Assembly: GCF_000739735.1 (NCBI RefSeq)
Contig: NZ_BBJF01000004.1
Coordinates: 1 to 64,000 of the forward strand
From: Paraburkholderia ginsengisoli NBRC 100965
GTDB taxonomy: Bacteria; Pseudomonadota; Gammaproteobacteria; Burkholderiales; Burkholderiaceae
Direction of reading: 5' to 3'
DNA length: 64,000 nucleotides
Below are positions 8,338 through 17,731 of this stretch, piece by piece (the stretch's first letter is position 1; each line of letters begins with the position of its first letter). The position numbers were made by a program, and so were the translations under genes. A model generated the notes under the pieces. That model saw nothing but the letters and a program-made list of their open reading frames with translations. It had not been told where the DNA came from and ran no database searches.

Positions 8338-11300
8338 ATGTCGAATGTACCCAAAAGTCCCGCTGCGGCGAACGAGAATCCGGCGCCGGCCGCCGATCAG
8401 ATGAACACCGGCGACGCGAAGCGCCGTCCTGCGCAGGACACCGAGCCCAACACGCCGCACGCGGCGCGCGAACCGCATCGTGCGGGAGAAGGCGCGCAGG
8501 TGCCGGCGCAGGAAAATAAATCGCCGCGCGAGCGCGACTCGCGTGCGCGGCACACCGCCGGCAGCGGCGCTTCACAAGCTGCACGCGGTGACGTTCGCGC
8601 CAATCAGCAGAGCCGCGGGTCGGCGCCGGGCGGTGAGGCGCGGCGCGAAGCCGGCGCCCCCGCCCGGAAAGCGCCGCGAGAGGGCGGTGCCGAACGCGAT
8701 GGCGGGCGCCGCGAATCGCGGGAAGCGCATGAAGCAGGTGGGGCAGGCGGTTCGCGCGAGCTGCGTGAACCGCGTGAGCCACGCCTTCCCCGCGCCCCGC
8801 GAGCGGCGCGCGTCGTCGAACCGAATCCGATTCCGCCGATCACGTTCCCCGAAGCGCTGCCGGTCTCCGGCCGCCGCGACGAGATCGCCAAAGCGATCGC
8901 GGAGAATCAGGTGGTGATCGTGTCGGGTGAGACGGGCTCCGGCAAGACCACTCAGTTGCCGAAAATCTGCCTCGCGTTAGGGCGTGGGCTCGGCGCGGGC
9001 GGCGCGGGTCTGATCGGCCACACGCAGCCGCGCCGGATCGCCGCGTCGGCGACCGGGCGGCGCATTGCCGAAGAACTCGGCACGCCATTCGGCGAAGTGG
9101 TCGGCTACAAGGTGCGCTTCACCGACAACCTGTCGCCGGGCGCGTCCGTCAAGCTGATGACCGACGGCATCCTGCTCGCCGAAACGCAGACCGATCCGCT
9201 GCTCAAAGCGTACGACACGCTGATCATCGACGAAGCGCACGAGCGCAGCCTGAACATCGATTTCCTGCTCGGCTATCTGAAGGAAATTCTCGCGAAGCGT
9301 CCCGATCTGAAGCTGATCGTGACGTCGGCGACCATCGACGCCGATCGCTTCGCGCGCCATTTCGGCAGCGAAGAGAAACCCGCGCCGGTGATCGAGGTGA
9401 GCGGGCGGCTCTATCCGGTCGAGGTGCGTTATTGCCCGGTCGTCGAGGACAGCCCGGCGGTGAAGGCGGCGCAGGGGACGTCGTCTGGCGCATCGTCATC
9501 GCGTGGCGACAGGCCGAAGACCCAGCGCGAGACCGATCGCGATCTGATGGACGCGATCGTCGACGCGGTCGACGAACTGTGCCGCGAAGGTCCCGGCGAC
9601 GTGCTGGTGTTCCTGCCCGGCGAGCGCGAGATTCGCGATGCCGCCGAAGCGTTGCGCAAGCACCACCCGCCGCATACGGAAATCCTGCCGCTGTTCGCGC
9701 GGCTGTCCGCGGCCGAACAGGAGCGCGTGTTCCGCACGTCGAACGCGCGCCGTATCGTGCTGGCGACCAACGTTGCCGAAACCTCGCTGACGGTGCCGGG
9801 CATCCGCTACGTGGTCGACACCGGTCTCGCGCGCGTGAAGCGCTACTCGTATCGCAACAAGGTCGAGCAGCTGCAGGTCGAGTCGATTTCGCAGGCCGCC
9901 GCGAATCAGCGGGCCGGGCGCTGCGGCCGCGTCGCCGATGGCGTGTGCATTCGTCTCTACGAGGAAAGCGATTTCCAGGGCCGCGTGCGCTTCACCGATC
10001 CGGAGATTCTGCGCTCGTCGCTGGCGTCGGTGATCTTGCGGATGAAGTCGCTGCATCTGACCGCGATCGAAACCTTCCCCTTCATCGAGCCGCCGCCGGG
10101 CCGCGCGATCGCCGACGGTTACCAGTTGCTCAACGAGCTCGGCGCGGTCGACGACGACAACCAGCTCACGCCGCTCGGCCGCGAACTCGCGCGGCTGCCG
10201 CTCGATCCGCGCGTCGGCCGGATGATTCTCGCCGCGCGCGATCAGCAGGCGTTGAAGGAAGTGCTGATCATCGCCAGTGCGTTGTCGGTGCAGGATCCGC
10301 GCGACCGGCCGATCGAAGCGCAGGAGCAGGCCGACCAGGCGCATCGCCGTTTCGCCGACGAGCGCTCGGAATTTTTGCAGTGGCTAAAAATCTGGAACTG
10401 GTTCGAAGAGGCAATTGCGCACAAGAAGTCGAACAAGCAGCTGCACGAGGAGTGCCGCAAGAACTTCCTGTCGCAACTGCGGCTGCGGGAATGGCGCGAC
10501 GTGCACTCGCAATTGCTGACGGTGGTGCGCGAGCATGGCTGGCGCATCAACGACGCTGAGGCGACTTTCGAGCAGATCCATCTGGCGCTGCTGACCGGTC
10601 TGCTCGGCAACATCGGCCTGAAAGCCGACGACGAACCGTACTATCTCGGCGCGCGCGGCATCAAGTTCTATCTGTGGCCTGGCTCGGCGCTGGTGAAGAA
10701 GGCGGGCAAGTGGGTGATGGCCGCCGAACTGGTCGAGACGAGTCGTCTGTACGCGCGCTGCATCGCGAAGATCGAGCCCGAGTGGGTCGAGAAGATCGGC
10801 GCGCATCTGCTGAAGAAATCGCTTTCCGAGCCGCATTGGGAGAAGCGCGCGGCGCAGGTGTCCGCGTTCGAGCGCGCGATGCTCTATGGCCTGCCGATCT
10901 ATCACCGGCGGCGCGTGAGTTTCGGCAAACAGGACCCGGCGCGCGCGAGAGAGTTGTTCATTCGCGGCGCGCTGGTCGAAGGCGAGTTCGATACGAAGCT
11001 CGCGTTCTTCGCGCACAACCGCAAGCTGCTCGCCGACATCGAGCAACTGGAACACAAGTCGCGCCGTCAGGACGTGCTGGTCGACGACGAACTGATTTTC
11101 GCGTTCTACGATCAGGCGTTGCCTGGCGGCATTTACACCGGCGCGTCGTTCGAGCGCTGGTATCGCGACGAGGTGAAAAAGAGCGGCCAGCCGGAAGACA
11201 AGCTGCGCCTGCTGTATCTGTCGCGCGATGATCTGATGCGCCACGAAGCCGCCGGCGTGACGACCGATCTGTTCCCGAAACGGATGACGATGGCCGGCGT

Positions 11301-12795
11301 CGAGATGGCGCTCAGCTATCACTTCGAACCGGGCTCGCCGCGCGATGGCGTCACGCTCGCCGTGCCGCTCTACGCGCTCAATCAGGTCGACGCTCGCCGC
11401 TGCGAGTGGCTCGTGCCGGGCATGCTGAAAGAGAAGACGCAACTGTTACTGAAATCGTTGCCGCAGAAGTTGCGGCGGCATTGCGTGCCGTTGCCGGAGT
11501 ACGCGGCCGGTTTCGTCGATCGGCACAGCGGCCCGAAATTCGGCGCGGGCGGTTTGCTGGAGTCGTTGATCGCCGATATTCGCGAGCAGACCCAGGTCGC
11601 GATGAAGCAGTCGGACTTCAAGCTCGAAACCTTGCCGCCGCATCTGTTCATGAACTTCAAGATCGTCGACGAGCACGGGCGGCAGCTCGCGATGGGGCGC
11701 AATCTGTCGCAGCTACGCGCCGAACTCGGCGGGCAGGCGCAGCAGCATTTCCAGAAGATCGCGTCGAGCGCGGCGGGCGCGGCGTTGGCGGATGCGGGCG
11801 GCGGGGGTGTTGCGACGCCTGCGCAAGGAGCCGGTGCGGCAGGTGGGGCCGGTGTCGCGCGTGGCGGCGCTGCGCAGCGCGGCAAGGGCGCAGCGGTGGC
11901 CGGTCCGCAAACCGCGTTGCAAGAGGGGGCGGGGGGCACCGCGCTTTACGAAAAACTCACCACGTGGAATTTCGGCAAGCTTCCCGAGTTGCTCGAGATT
12001 CGCCGCGGCGGGCAGACGCTGTTCGGCTATCCGGCGCTGGTGGATCGCGGCACGCATTGCGATGTCGAAGTGTTCGATTCGCCGGATGAGGCCGCCCGGA
12101 TTCATCGCGCGGGATTGCGCCGGCTCTTCGCCTTGCAGTTGAAGGAACCGATCAAGTATCTGGAGAAGAACCTGCCCGGCCTGCGCGAAATGGCGATGCA
12201 GTTCATGCCGCGCGGCACGCAGGAAGAACTGCGCGACCAACTGATCGATACCGCGCTCGATCGCGCGTGTCTGCAAGACCCGCTGCCGGACGACGACGTC
12301 AGTTTCCACACGCGACGCGACGAGGGACGCAGCCGCCTGACGCTGCTCGCGCAGGAGATCGCGCGGCTGGTCGGGCAGATTCTCGGCGAATACGCGAGCG
12401 TGACGAAGAAGCTGGTGCAGGCGAAGTCGTTCACGGCCGCGTATGCCGACATGCAGAGTCAGCTGGATGGATTGATCGGTAAGCGCTTCGTGGTCGACAC
12501 GCCGTACGCGCAGTTGGCGCACTTTCCGCGCTATCTGAAGGGAATGGCGCTGCGTATCGACAAGCTGAAGGCGGAGCCGCCGCGCGACGCCCGGCAGTTT
12601 GCGGAGTTTGCGCCGCTGCTGCAGAACTATCAGCGTGCGGTGGCGCAGCGTGGGGGTGTGCTGGACCCGCGCTTGTCGGAGTTTCGCTGGCTGCTGGAGG
12701 AGTTGCGGATCTCGCTCTTTGCCCAGGAGTTGCGGACGCCGATGCCGGTTTCGGTGAAGCGGTTGTACAAGGTTTGGGAGTCGATGCAGCGGTGA
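8338..12795 (+). CDS. hrpA: DEAH-box ATP-dependent RNA helicase HrpA
   Basis: A 1485-residue helicase, longer than E. coli HrpA (about 1300). Residues 1 to about 155 are a low-complexity Ala/Arg/Gly/Glu/Pro extension. The helicase core follows: Walker A GETGSGKTTQ near residue 196, DEAH at 298-301, SAT in VTSATID, and the motif VI region QRAGRCGR. Helicase-associated and OB-fold regions and the long HrpA-specific C-terminal domain (DUF3418 type) come next. A second low-complexity Gly/Ala insert lies around residues 1140-1200. HrpA resolves stalled ribosomes and remodels structured RNA in the cytosol. The start at 8338 gives a near-leaderless message if the palindromic -10 is used; the next Met is codon 22 (8401). 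Confidence 0.95.
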   Translation: MSNVPKSPAAANENPAPAADQMNTGDAKRRPAQDTEPNTPHAAREPHRAGEGAQVPAQENKSPRERDSRARHTAGSGASQAARGDVRANQQSRGSAPGGEARREAGAPARKAPREGGAERDGGRRESREAHEAGGAGGSRELREPREPRLPRAPRAARVVEPNPIPPITFPEALPVSGRRDEIAKAIAENQVVIVSGETGSGKTTQLPKICLALGRGLGAGGAGLIGHTQPRRIAASATGRRIAEELGTPFGEVVGYKVRFTDNLSPGASVKLMTDGILLAETQTDPLLKAYDTLIIDEAHERSLNIDFLLGYLKEILAKRPDLKLIVTSATIDADRFARHFGSEEKPAPVIEVSGRLYPVEVRYCPVVEDSPAVKAAQGTSSGASSSRGDRPKTQRETDRDLMDAIVDAVDELCREGPGDVLVFLPGEREIRDAAEALRKHHPPHTEILPLFARLSAAEQERVFRTSNARRIVLATNVAETSLTVPGIRYVVDTGLARVKRYSYRNKVEQLQVESISQAAANQRAGRCGRVADGVCIRLYEESDFQGRVRFTDPEILRSSLASVILRMKSLHLTAIETFPFIEPPPGRAIADGYQLLNELGAVDDDNQLTPLGRELARLPLDPRVGRMILAARDQQALKEVLIIASALSVQDPRDRPIEAQEQADQAHRRFADERSEFLQWLKIWNWFEEAIAHKKSNKQLHEECRKNFLSQLRLREWRDVHSQLLTVVREHGWRINDAEATFEQIHLALLTGLLGNIGLKADDEPYYLGARGIKFYLWPGSALVKKAGKWVMAAELVETSRLYARCIAKIEPEWVEKIGAHLLKKSLSEPHWEKRAAQVSAFERAMLYGLPIYHRRRVSFGKQDPARARELFIRGALVEGEFDTKLAFFAHNRKLLADIEQLEHKSRRQDVLVDDELIFAFYDQALPGGIYTGASFERWYRDEVKKSGQPEDKLRLLYLSRDDLMRHEAAGVTTDLFPKRMTMAGVEMALSYHFEPGSPRDGVTLAVPLYALNQVDARRCEWLVPGMLKEKTQLLLKSLPQKLRRHCVPLPEYAAGFVDRHSGPKFGAGGLLESLIADIREQTQVAMKQSDFKLETLPPHLFMNFKIVDEHGRQLAMGRNLSQLRAELGGQAQQHFQKIASSAAGAALADAGGGGVATPAQGAGAAGGAGVARGGAAQRGKGAAVAGPQTALQEGAGGTALYEKLTTWNFGKLPELLEIRRGGQTLFGYPALVDRGTHCDVEVFDSPDEAARIHRAGLRRLFALQLKEPIKYLEKNLPGLREMAMQFMPRGTQEELRDQLIDTALDRACLQDPLPDDDVSFHTRRDEGRSRLTLLAQEIARLVGQILGEYASVTKKLVQAKSFTAAYADMQSQLDGLIGKRFVVDTPYAQLAHFPRYLKGMALRIDKLKAEPPRDARQFAEFAPLLQNYQRAVAQRGGVLDPRLSEFRWLLEELRISLFAQELRTPMPVSVKRLYKVWESMQR

Positions 12796-12884
12796 GTGGT
12801 CGGAGTTGATTCCGGCGTGGTGGAAGGGCAGGGGTGCTCGTTGTGCATTGTCTGTGTACTGCCGACGCGTTCTACACTCCTGAC

Positions 12885-12956
12885 GGCTTCGGCTTCGGCT
12901 TCGGCTTCGGCTTCGGCTTCGGCTTCGGCTTCGGCTTCGGCTTCGGCTTCGGCTTC
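12885..12956. repeat. Twelve tandem copies of GGCTTC
   Basis: An uninterrupted perfect hexamer array of 72 bp, bounded by GAC and CAGG. Because the unit is six bases, copy-number change would not shift any frame. It lies between the convergent ends of hrpA and the adhesin gene, about 90 bp past hrpA. Confidence 0.97.
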
Positions 12957-13015
12957 CAGGGGCGGCTGCTGTTGCCTGTGTGCGAGGCCGTCGCCTCGCG
13001 CGGACGACGCAGTGC

Positions 13016-13046
13016 GTGACTTCATTCCTCGTGAGAACGAAGTCAC
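13016..13046. repeat. Inverted repeat between hrpA and the adhesin gene
   Basis: GTGACTTC (13016-13023) pairs with GAAGTCAC (13039-13046), and an inner TTC/GAA continues the stem past one mismatch. No T tract follows, so it may be a weak terminator or an mRNA 3' end structure. Confidence 0.4.
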
Positions 13047-13162
13047 TGCACAGACAGCGTGGGCCGTTTCGACCCGCGCTCGTTATCGCTTCACCGCAGC
13101 GCTGAAACCACTACAGCGACTGCCCTCGAAAGTCGAAACGGTTTCGTCCCACGACGTCGGCA

Positions 13163-16099
13163 CTACCAGTGCACACCCGCGCCGATCGATGCGCCGAACT
13201 GGCCGCGCGAGTCGGTGGTCCCTTGCAGCTTGTAGGCCCACGTCCCCTTATCCGACAACTGCGACACGCCGATAGCCAGCGCCGCCTGGCCGCCATACGT
13301 GCCGCCGGCCATCGCGAACATGCCGCGACCCGGCAGTACCGCCTGCGGCAAGCCGGCGATAGCCAAGGCGGAGGCCGTGCCGCCGTATCCATCGCGACGG
13401 GTGGAGCGGATCTGATCGTCAGTATGGCGGTTTGCCTCGCTGAGCGCGCCGCCTACGCTCTGCTGCAATTGATTGACATTGACCGCGTCGGTGCCTTGCA
13501 CGCCGGCGGCGACGCTGGTGATCTGGCGTTCCTGACCCATTGCGCCCACCGACACGGTATTTGCCCGCTCGGCGACCGAGCCGTGCCCCAACGCGACCGA
13601 ATTGTCGGCGCTCGCGTTCGCTGCCGCGCCAAGCGCGGTCGCGCGGTTGCCGCCGGCAATCGCATTCGCGCCGATGGCACTCGCGTCAGCGCCCGTGGCC
13701 CGCGCGCTCGCACCCGCCGCCACCGAATGCGCGCCCGATGACACCGGGCCTTCGGTATTGCGACTGCCTTCCGCGCTGATGAACGGATTCGCCGCGTTGA
13801 CGACGGCGTTGTTGACCGCGCCGTTGACGAGCGTGTTCAACTGACCGAGATTGACCGCGTCCGATGCGTCGACGCCATCAGCGACGTTGTGGATGACCGT
13901 GCCGCCGCTTGCCGCGTCGCCGCCGAGTGTGAAGCTGTTGCGGTTGACACTGCCGTCCGGGTTCCGGTCGTACATCAATGCGCCATCGAGTTTCGCGGCA
14001 GTCGCTGTGCTCTGGTCGTTCACTGCTTTCAACTGGGCGACGTTGACCGCGTCGGTATCAGCGCTGCCGGCAGCGACGTTCGTAATCTGACGCTCCTGGC
14101 CAACGGAGCCGACCGAGACGGTTCCCGCGCGATCGGCGATCGAGCCGTGGCCGAGCGCGATCGAGTCCGCGGCAACGGCGCTCGCGTTGTACCCGAGCGC
14201 GACCGAGTTGACTGCAGCGGCTTCCGCGTTATAGCCGAACGCCGCGGAGCCGTCGCTCCCGGCCGTGGACGCTGCGCCGATTGCCGCGCTGAAACCACCC
14301 TGCGCCAGCGAGTCCGATCCCGCGGCGACGCTCGCCTCGCCTGGGCCGCGCGCCGCGTTGCCAATGGCGATCGCGTGGTTGCCGGTTGCCGAGGCGTCGT
14401 TGCTGGCATCGTTCGGATCGCTGCCGTTGACCTTGAAGTAATGCGACGCCGTTGCGGTCGCGGCATCCAGTTGGCTCAGGTTGACGGCGTCGGCTGCCGC
14501 GGTGCCCGCCGCCACGTTCGTGAGCTGGCGTTCCTGCCCGACTGAGCCTACCGACACCGTGTTCGCCCGGTCGGCGAGTGAATTGCGGCCGAGCGCGACC
14601 GCGTTGTCCGCACTGACCGTCGCGCTGTAGCCGAGCGCGACGCTCCCTTCGCCGGTGACAGCGGAGTACGCGCCAATGGCGGTCGCGTTCGGGCCGGCGG
14701 CGAGGGCAGTCGCGCCGATCGACGTGGCGTTCGCTTCTCCGGCAATCGCGCCAGCCCCGATCGATGTGGCGTCCACAGCGCCGGCAGCGGCACTCGCCCC
14801 GATCGACGTGGCGCGCGCCGCGTCCGCCATCGCGCCTGTTCCGAGTGCGACCGAACCGGTTCCGCTGGCGTGCGCTCCGGCACCGACCGCGGCCGCATCG
14901 GCGGCCGTCGCGCTTGCACCGGCGCCTGCCGCCAGCGCATGCGTACTTCCGGCGACGGCGTTATCAGAACCGTCGATACTGCCATCTGCGTTGAAGTAAC
15001 GCTGCGTGCCGCTTTGGGCAATTGCATCGACCTTGCCGTTGACCGCGCTCAACTGGCTGACGTTGACGGCGTCGGTCGGCGCGGCGCCCGCCGCGAGGTT
15101 CGTCAGACGGCGCTCGTTGTGCGTCGCGCCGAGCGACACTTCGCCGGTCGGATCGGGTGCCGCGATCAACGTGGCGCCCAACCCGTCCGGCGCATAAGCG
15201 TGCTGTGTCAGGTCCGCGTCGGTGGTGGAATCCGCGCCCAACGCGACGCTGTTGGCGGCGCTGGCAGTCGCGTGGTTGCCGAGTGCGACGGCGCTCGCGT
15301 TCGCCGCCACTGCGCCGAGGCCGAGAGCGCTCGCGTTCGGGCCGGTCGCCTGAGCGAGCGTGCCGAGCGCGATCCCGCCGACGCCGCTGACGACTGCATT
15401 ACTGCCGAGCGCAACGCTGTTGTCAGCCCCCGCGAGCGCCGAACTCCCGCCAGCGAAGGACGCGCCGCCCACGCTTTGCGCGTGAAAGCCCACTGCGACG
15501 GACGCGACGCCGGAAGCCGTTGCCTGCGCGCCGAACGCGACGGCGGCCGTGTCCGCCGCCGTCGCGGCCGAGCCCGACGCGATGGAGTCAGCGCCCAGCG
15601 CGGCAGCGTCCAGGCCAACTGCGATTGCGTGCTCGTTCGACGCGCTGGCGTCCAGGCCCACGGCGGTTGCGCCGTTGCCCAGCGCCTTGGTGCCCGTCCC
15701 TACCGAAACCGCGCCGGTGCCCTGCGCAGTGGCGTTCAGTCCGACGGCCCCGGCGCCATCGCCTTGTGCATTGGCATTCTGACCGGCTGCCAGCGCGGCG
15801 GTGCCTTGTGCGCTGGCCTGCGCGCCGAGCGCAACCGAGTCGGGGCCCGGCGCGTGTGCTTGCGAACCTATCGCGATGGCGAGATCGCCCGACGCACCGG
15901 CGGCCGTACCCAACTCAATTGCGTCGGCGCCCGCGGCGACCGCCGGCGCTCCAGTCGCCAGCACTGCCGCGCTCAACACGGCCTGCGCGATGGCCTTCTT
16001 TCGCGCCGCGGCGCGATTCCCCTTGAGACCTGCCGACCCGGATGCAGTCGGCGATGCGTGTGTTGCTGTACACCAAACCATTGAAATACTTCGATTCAT
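13163..16099 (-). CDS. Trimeric autotransporter adhesin (YadA-like)
   Basis: A 978-residue surface adhesin of type Vc. The start at 16099 is preceded by GGAGG and gives an N terminus (MNRSISMVWCTATHA) matching the extended signal peptide region of large autotransporters. A hydrophobic signal ending near APAVAAGA follows. The passenger is built of YadA-type head repeats (AIAIG, SVALG, ATAVG and similar, about 14 residues each), interrupted by five neck segments such as ERQLTNVAAGTAAADAVNLS. The C-terminal YadA anchor (about 90 residues) has a short coiled stalk, four beta strands and a terminal Trp, as expected for outer-membrane insertion. It would trimerise and export its passenger through the anchor pore. 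The ligand is unknown. It has no operon partners. Confidence 0.93.
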   Translation of the reverse strand: MNRSISMVWCTATHASPTASGSAGLKGNRAAARKKAIAQAVLSAAVLATGAPAVAAGADAIELGTAAGASGDLAIAIGSQAHAPGPDSVALGAQASAQGTAALAAGQNANAQGDGAGAVGLNATAQGTGAVSVGTGTKALGNGATAVGLDASASNEHAIAVGLDAAALGADSIASGSAATAADTAAVAFGAQATASGVASVAVGFHAQSVGGASFAGGSSALAGADNSVALGSNAVVSGVGGIALGTLAQATGPNASALGLGAVAANASAVALGNHATASAANSVALGADSTTDADLTQHAYAPDGLGATLIAAPDPTGEVSLGATHNERRLTNLAAGAAPTDAVNVSQLSAVNGKVDAIAQSGTQRYFNADGSIDGSDNAVAGSTHALAAGAGASATAADAAAVGAGAHASGTGSVALGTGAMADAARATSIGASAAAGAVDATSIGAGAIAGEANATSIGATALAAGPNATAIGAYSAVTGEGSVALGYSATVSADNAVALGRNSLADRANTVSVGSVGQERQLTNVAAGTAAADAVNLSQLDAATATASHYFKVNGSDPNDASNDASATGNHAIAIGNAARGPGEASVAAGSDSLAQGGFSAAIGAASTAGSDGSAAFGYNAEAAAVNSVALGYNASAVAADSIALGHGSIADRAGTVSVGSVGQERQITNVAAGSADTDAVNVAQLKAVNDQSTATAAKLDGALMYDRNPDGSVNRNSFTLGGDAASGGTVIHNVADGVDASDAVNLGQLNTLVNGAVNNAVVNAANPFISAEGSRNTEGPVSSGAHSVAAGASARATGADASAIGANAIAGGNRATALGAAANASADNSVALGHGSVAERANTVSVGAMGQERQITSVAAGVQGTDAVNVNQLQQSVGGALSEANRHTDDQIRSTRRDGYGGTASALAIAGLPQAVLPGRGMFAMAGGTYGGQAALAIGVSQLSDKGTWAYKLQGTTDSRGQFGASIGAGVHW

Positions 16100-16648
16100 T
16101 GTGTCGGACCTCCACGTTATTGTGCGAGTGGACGGCGGCGCGTGACTAAAGGCGATGGGGCAGGGTTCATCGCCCTGATAAATCGCTGAAAACATAAAGA
16201 CAAAATAGGCAGCGGCTCCTTCCGCATTCGCGCTGTTGTGCCTTTTGCACGTCCGGAACGCCCGCGCCACGCTGTGTGTGACGTTAATGCGCGTCAGGGC
16301 GATGAGCGGTTGATTATCTGGTTCCGCGGTGGGACGTAGATATCAGCGAAATCTTAAATGGGTGGGATAAATAACCCGTCTGAATTAATTTAAATAATTG
16401 GAGAGCGCCGATAAACAAAATAAGGAATGCTCCGATTCGCTCTTATGGATATTTATCCGGCTTTGCGATTATTTTAATTTTTGGCCGAATGGCATAGGTC
16501 GCGACTCATATTGAGCCTGCAGGTGCGCCGGAACGCCGACGCGATATCTCGCGTCCGTTATTCTCGACGTGCCGCGCACCGACCTAAGTCAACCCGCTGA
16601 CGGCGGCAAACGTTCTACAATGACCGTTGTTCTCCGAAGTGAGTTTTC
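16100..16648. other. AT-rich divergent intergenic region upstream of the adhesin
   Basis: From about 16340 to 16490 the sequence turns strikingly AT-rich (runs such as GAATTAATTTAAATAATT) compared with the GC-rich genes on either side. It should hold the adhesin promoter on the reverse strand. A TACAAT hexamer at 16616-16621 is a possible -10 for the forward beta-propeller gene, without a good -35. No gene is seen. Confidence 0.6.
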
Positions 16649-17665
16649 ATGCGTAAATTTTTTCTTCACGGCTTGACTGCCACGTTCGCCGCAAGCGCGG
16701 CACTGGTCGCCGCCGCAGGCTTTTTTTCTCCCGCGGCTCACGCCAACAACGTGATCGTGCTCAATTCCGGCGAAGCCACACTGAGTCTGATCGACGAGAC
16801 CAGCCGTCAGGTCGTGGGCACGGTGCCGACCGGCAAGGAACCGCATCACCTGATGGCCACGCCGGACAACTCGTCGCTGATCGTCGCCAACTCGGTGTCG
16901 AACAATCTGATGTTCGTCGACCCGAAGTCGGGCCAGGTGCAGCGCTGGGTCGAGAACATCGAGGACCCATATCAGATCGGCTTTTCGCCTGACCGCAAGT
17001 GGCTCGTCACCACCGGTCTGCGCCTGGACCGTCTCGACATTTACCACTACGACCAGAAGAACCAGATGACGCTGGCGTCGCGCCTGCCGCTTGCGGTCAT
17101 GCCGAGCCACATGGCGTTCACCCAGGACAGCAAGACGGTGTTCGTCACGCTGCAGGTCTCCGGCGAACTGGCCGCGATCGATCTGCCCACGCAAACCGTG
17201 AAGTGGAAGATGAAGGTCGGCAAGGTGCCGGCGGGGCTGTGGATGACGCCGGGCGAGAAGTATCTGCTGGTCGGCATGACCGGCGCGGATTACGTCGCGG
17301 TGGTCGACTGGCGCAACCAGAAGATCGTCAAGACCATCCCGACGGGCAAGGGCGCGCACAATTTCCGTTCGCTGGCCGACGGCAAGCACGTCGCGGTGTC
17401 GAACCGGGTGGCGAGCACCATCAGCATCATCGACGAGGACACGCTCACCAACGTCGGCGACATCACCGGTTTGATGCCTGGGCCGGACGACATGGAACTT
17501 TCCGCCGACAAACGGTATCTGTGGGTGACGTTCCGCTTCGCGAAGCATATCGGCATCATCGACCTGAGCACGCGCAAGCTGATCCAGACGATCGCCGTGG
17601 GCCGTTCGCCGCACGGCATCTATTTCTTCAATCGTGCGCCGGTAACGGCGCCGAACGGCGCTTGA
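16649..17665 (+). CDS. Exported YVTN-family beta-propeller protein
   Basis: A 338-residue periplasmic protein. A Lys/Arg start and a hydrophobic stretch ending in the cleavage-like SPAAHA/NN form a signal peptide. The mature part is a seven-bladed propeller of YVTN/YncE type, with repeated blade patterns such as GTVPTGKEPHHLMATPDNS, KTIPTGKGAHNFRSLADGK and QTIAVGRSPHGIYF. Such domains are scaffolds or binding platforms; some partner with redox enzymes, but no catalytic motif is visible here. The desaturase-like gene begins 66 bp downstream on the same strand and is probably cotranscribed. Substrate and partner are unknown. Confidence 0.88.
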   Translation: MRKFFLHGLTATFAASAALVAAAGFFSPAAHANNVIVLNSGEATLSLIDETSRQVVGTVPTGKEPHHLMATPDNSSLIVANSVSNNLMFVDPKSGQVQRWVENIEDPYQIGFSPDRKWLVTTGLRLDRLDIYHYDQKNQMTLASRLPLAVMPSHMAFTQDSKTVFVTLQVSGELAAIDLPTQTVKWKMKVGKVPAGLWMTPGEKYLLVGMTGADYVAVVDWRNQKIVKTIPTGKGAHNFRSLADGKHVAVSNRVASTISIIDEDTLTNVGDITGLMPGPDDMELSADKRYLWVTFRFAKHIGIIDLSTRKLIQTIAVGRSPHGIYFFNRAPVTAPNGA

Positions 17666-17731
17666 CGCCGTCGCCGTTGCCGTACCGGACGCCACGCAAG
17701 TCATGACGGATGAAGTAACCAGGCCAGCACC

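Larger units (their letters stand above)
12796..13162. other. Convergent intergenic region between hrpA and the adhesin gene
   Basis: It contains a hexanucleotide tandem array and an imperfect hairpin, described separately. The open frames through it encode only simple dipeptide repeats from the array and are not credible genes. Confidence 0.6.

Noticed and set aside
8315-8782. 156-residue N-terminal extension of ArgA
   Set aside because: It lies antisense to hrpA, is Arg/Ala-rich, and has no similarity to the ArgA family; the Met at 8314 fits better.
12630-13046. Reverse frame encoding a Glu-Ala dipeptide repeat, and forward frames encoding Gly-Phe or Ala-Ser repeats
   Set aside because: These come only from translating the GGCTTC array; they lack ribosome binding sites and non-repeat protein-like sequence.
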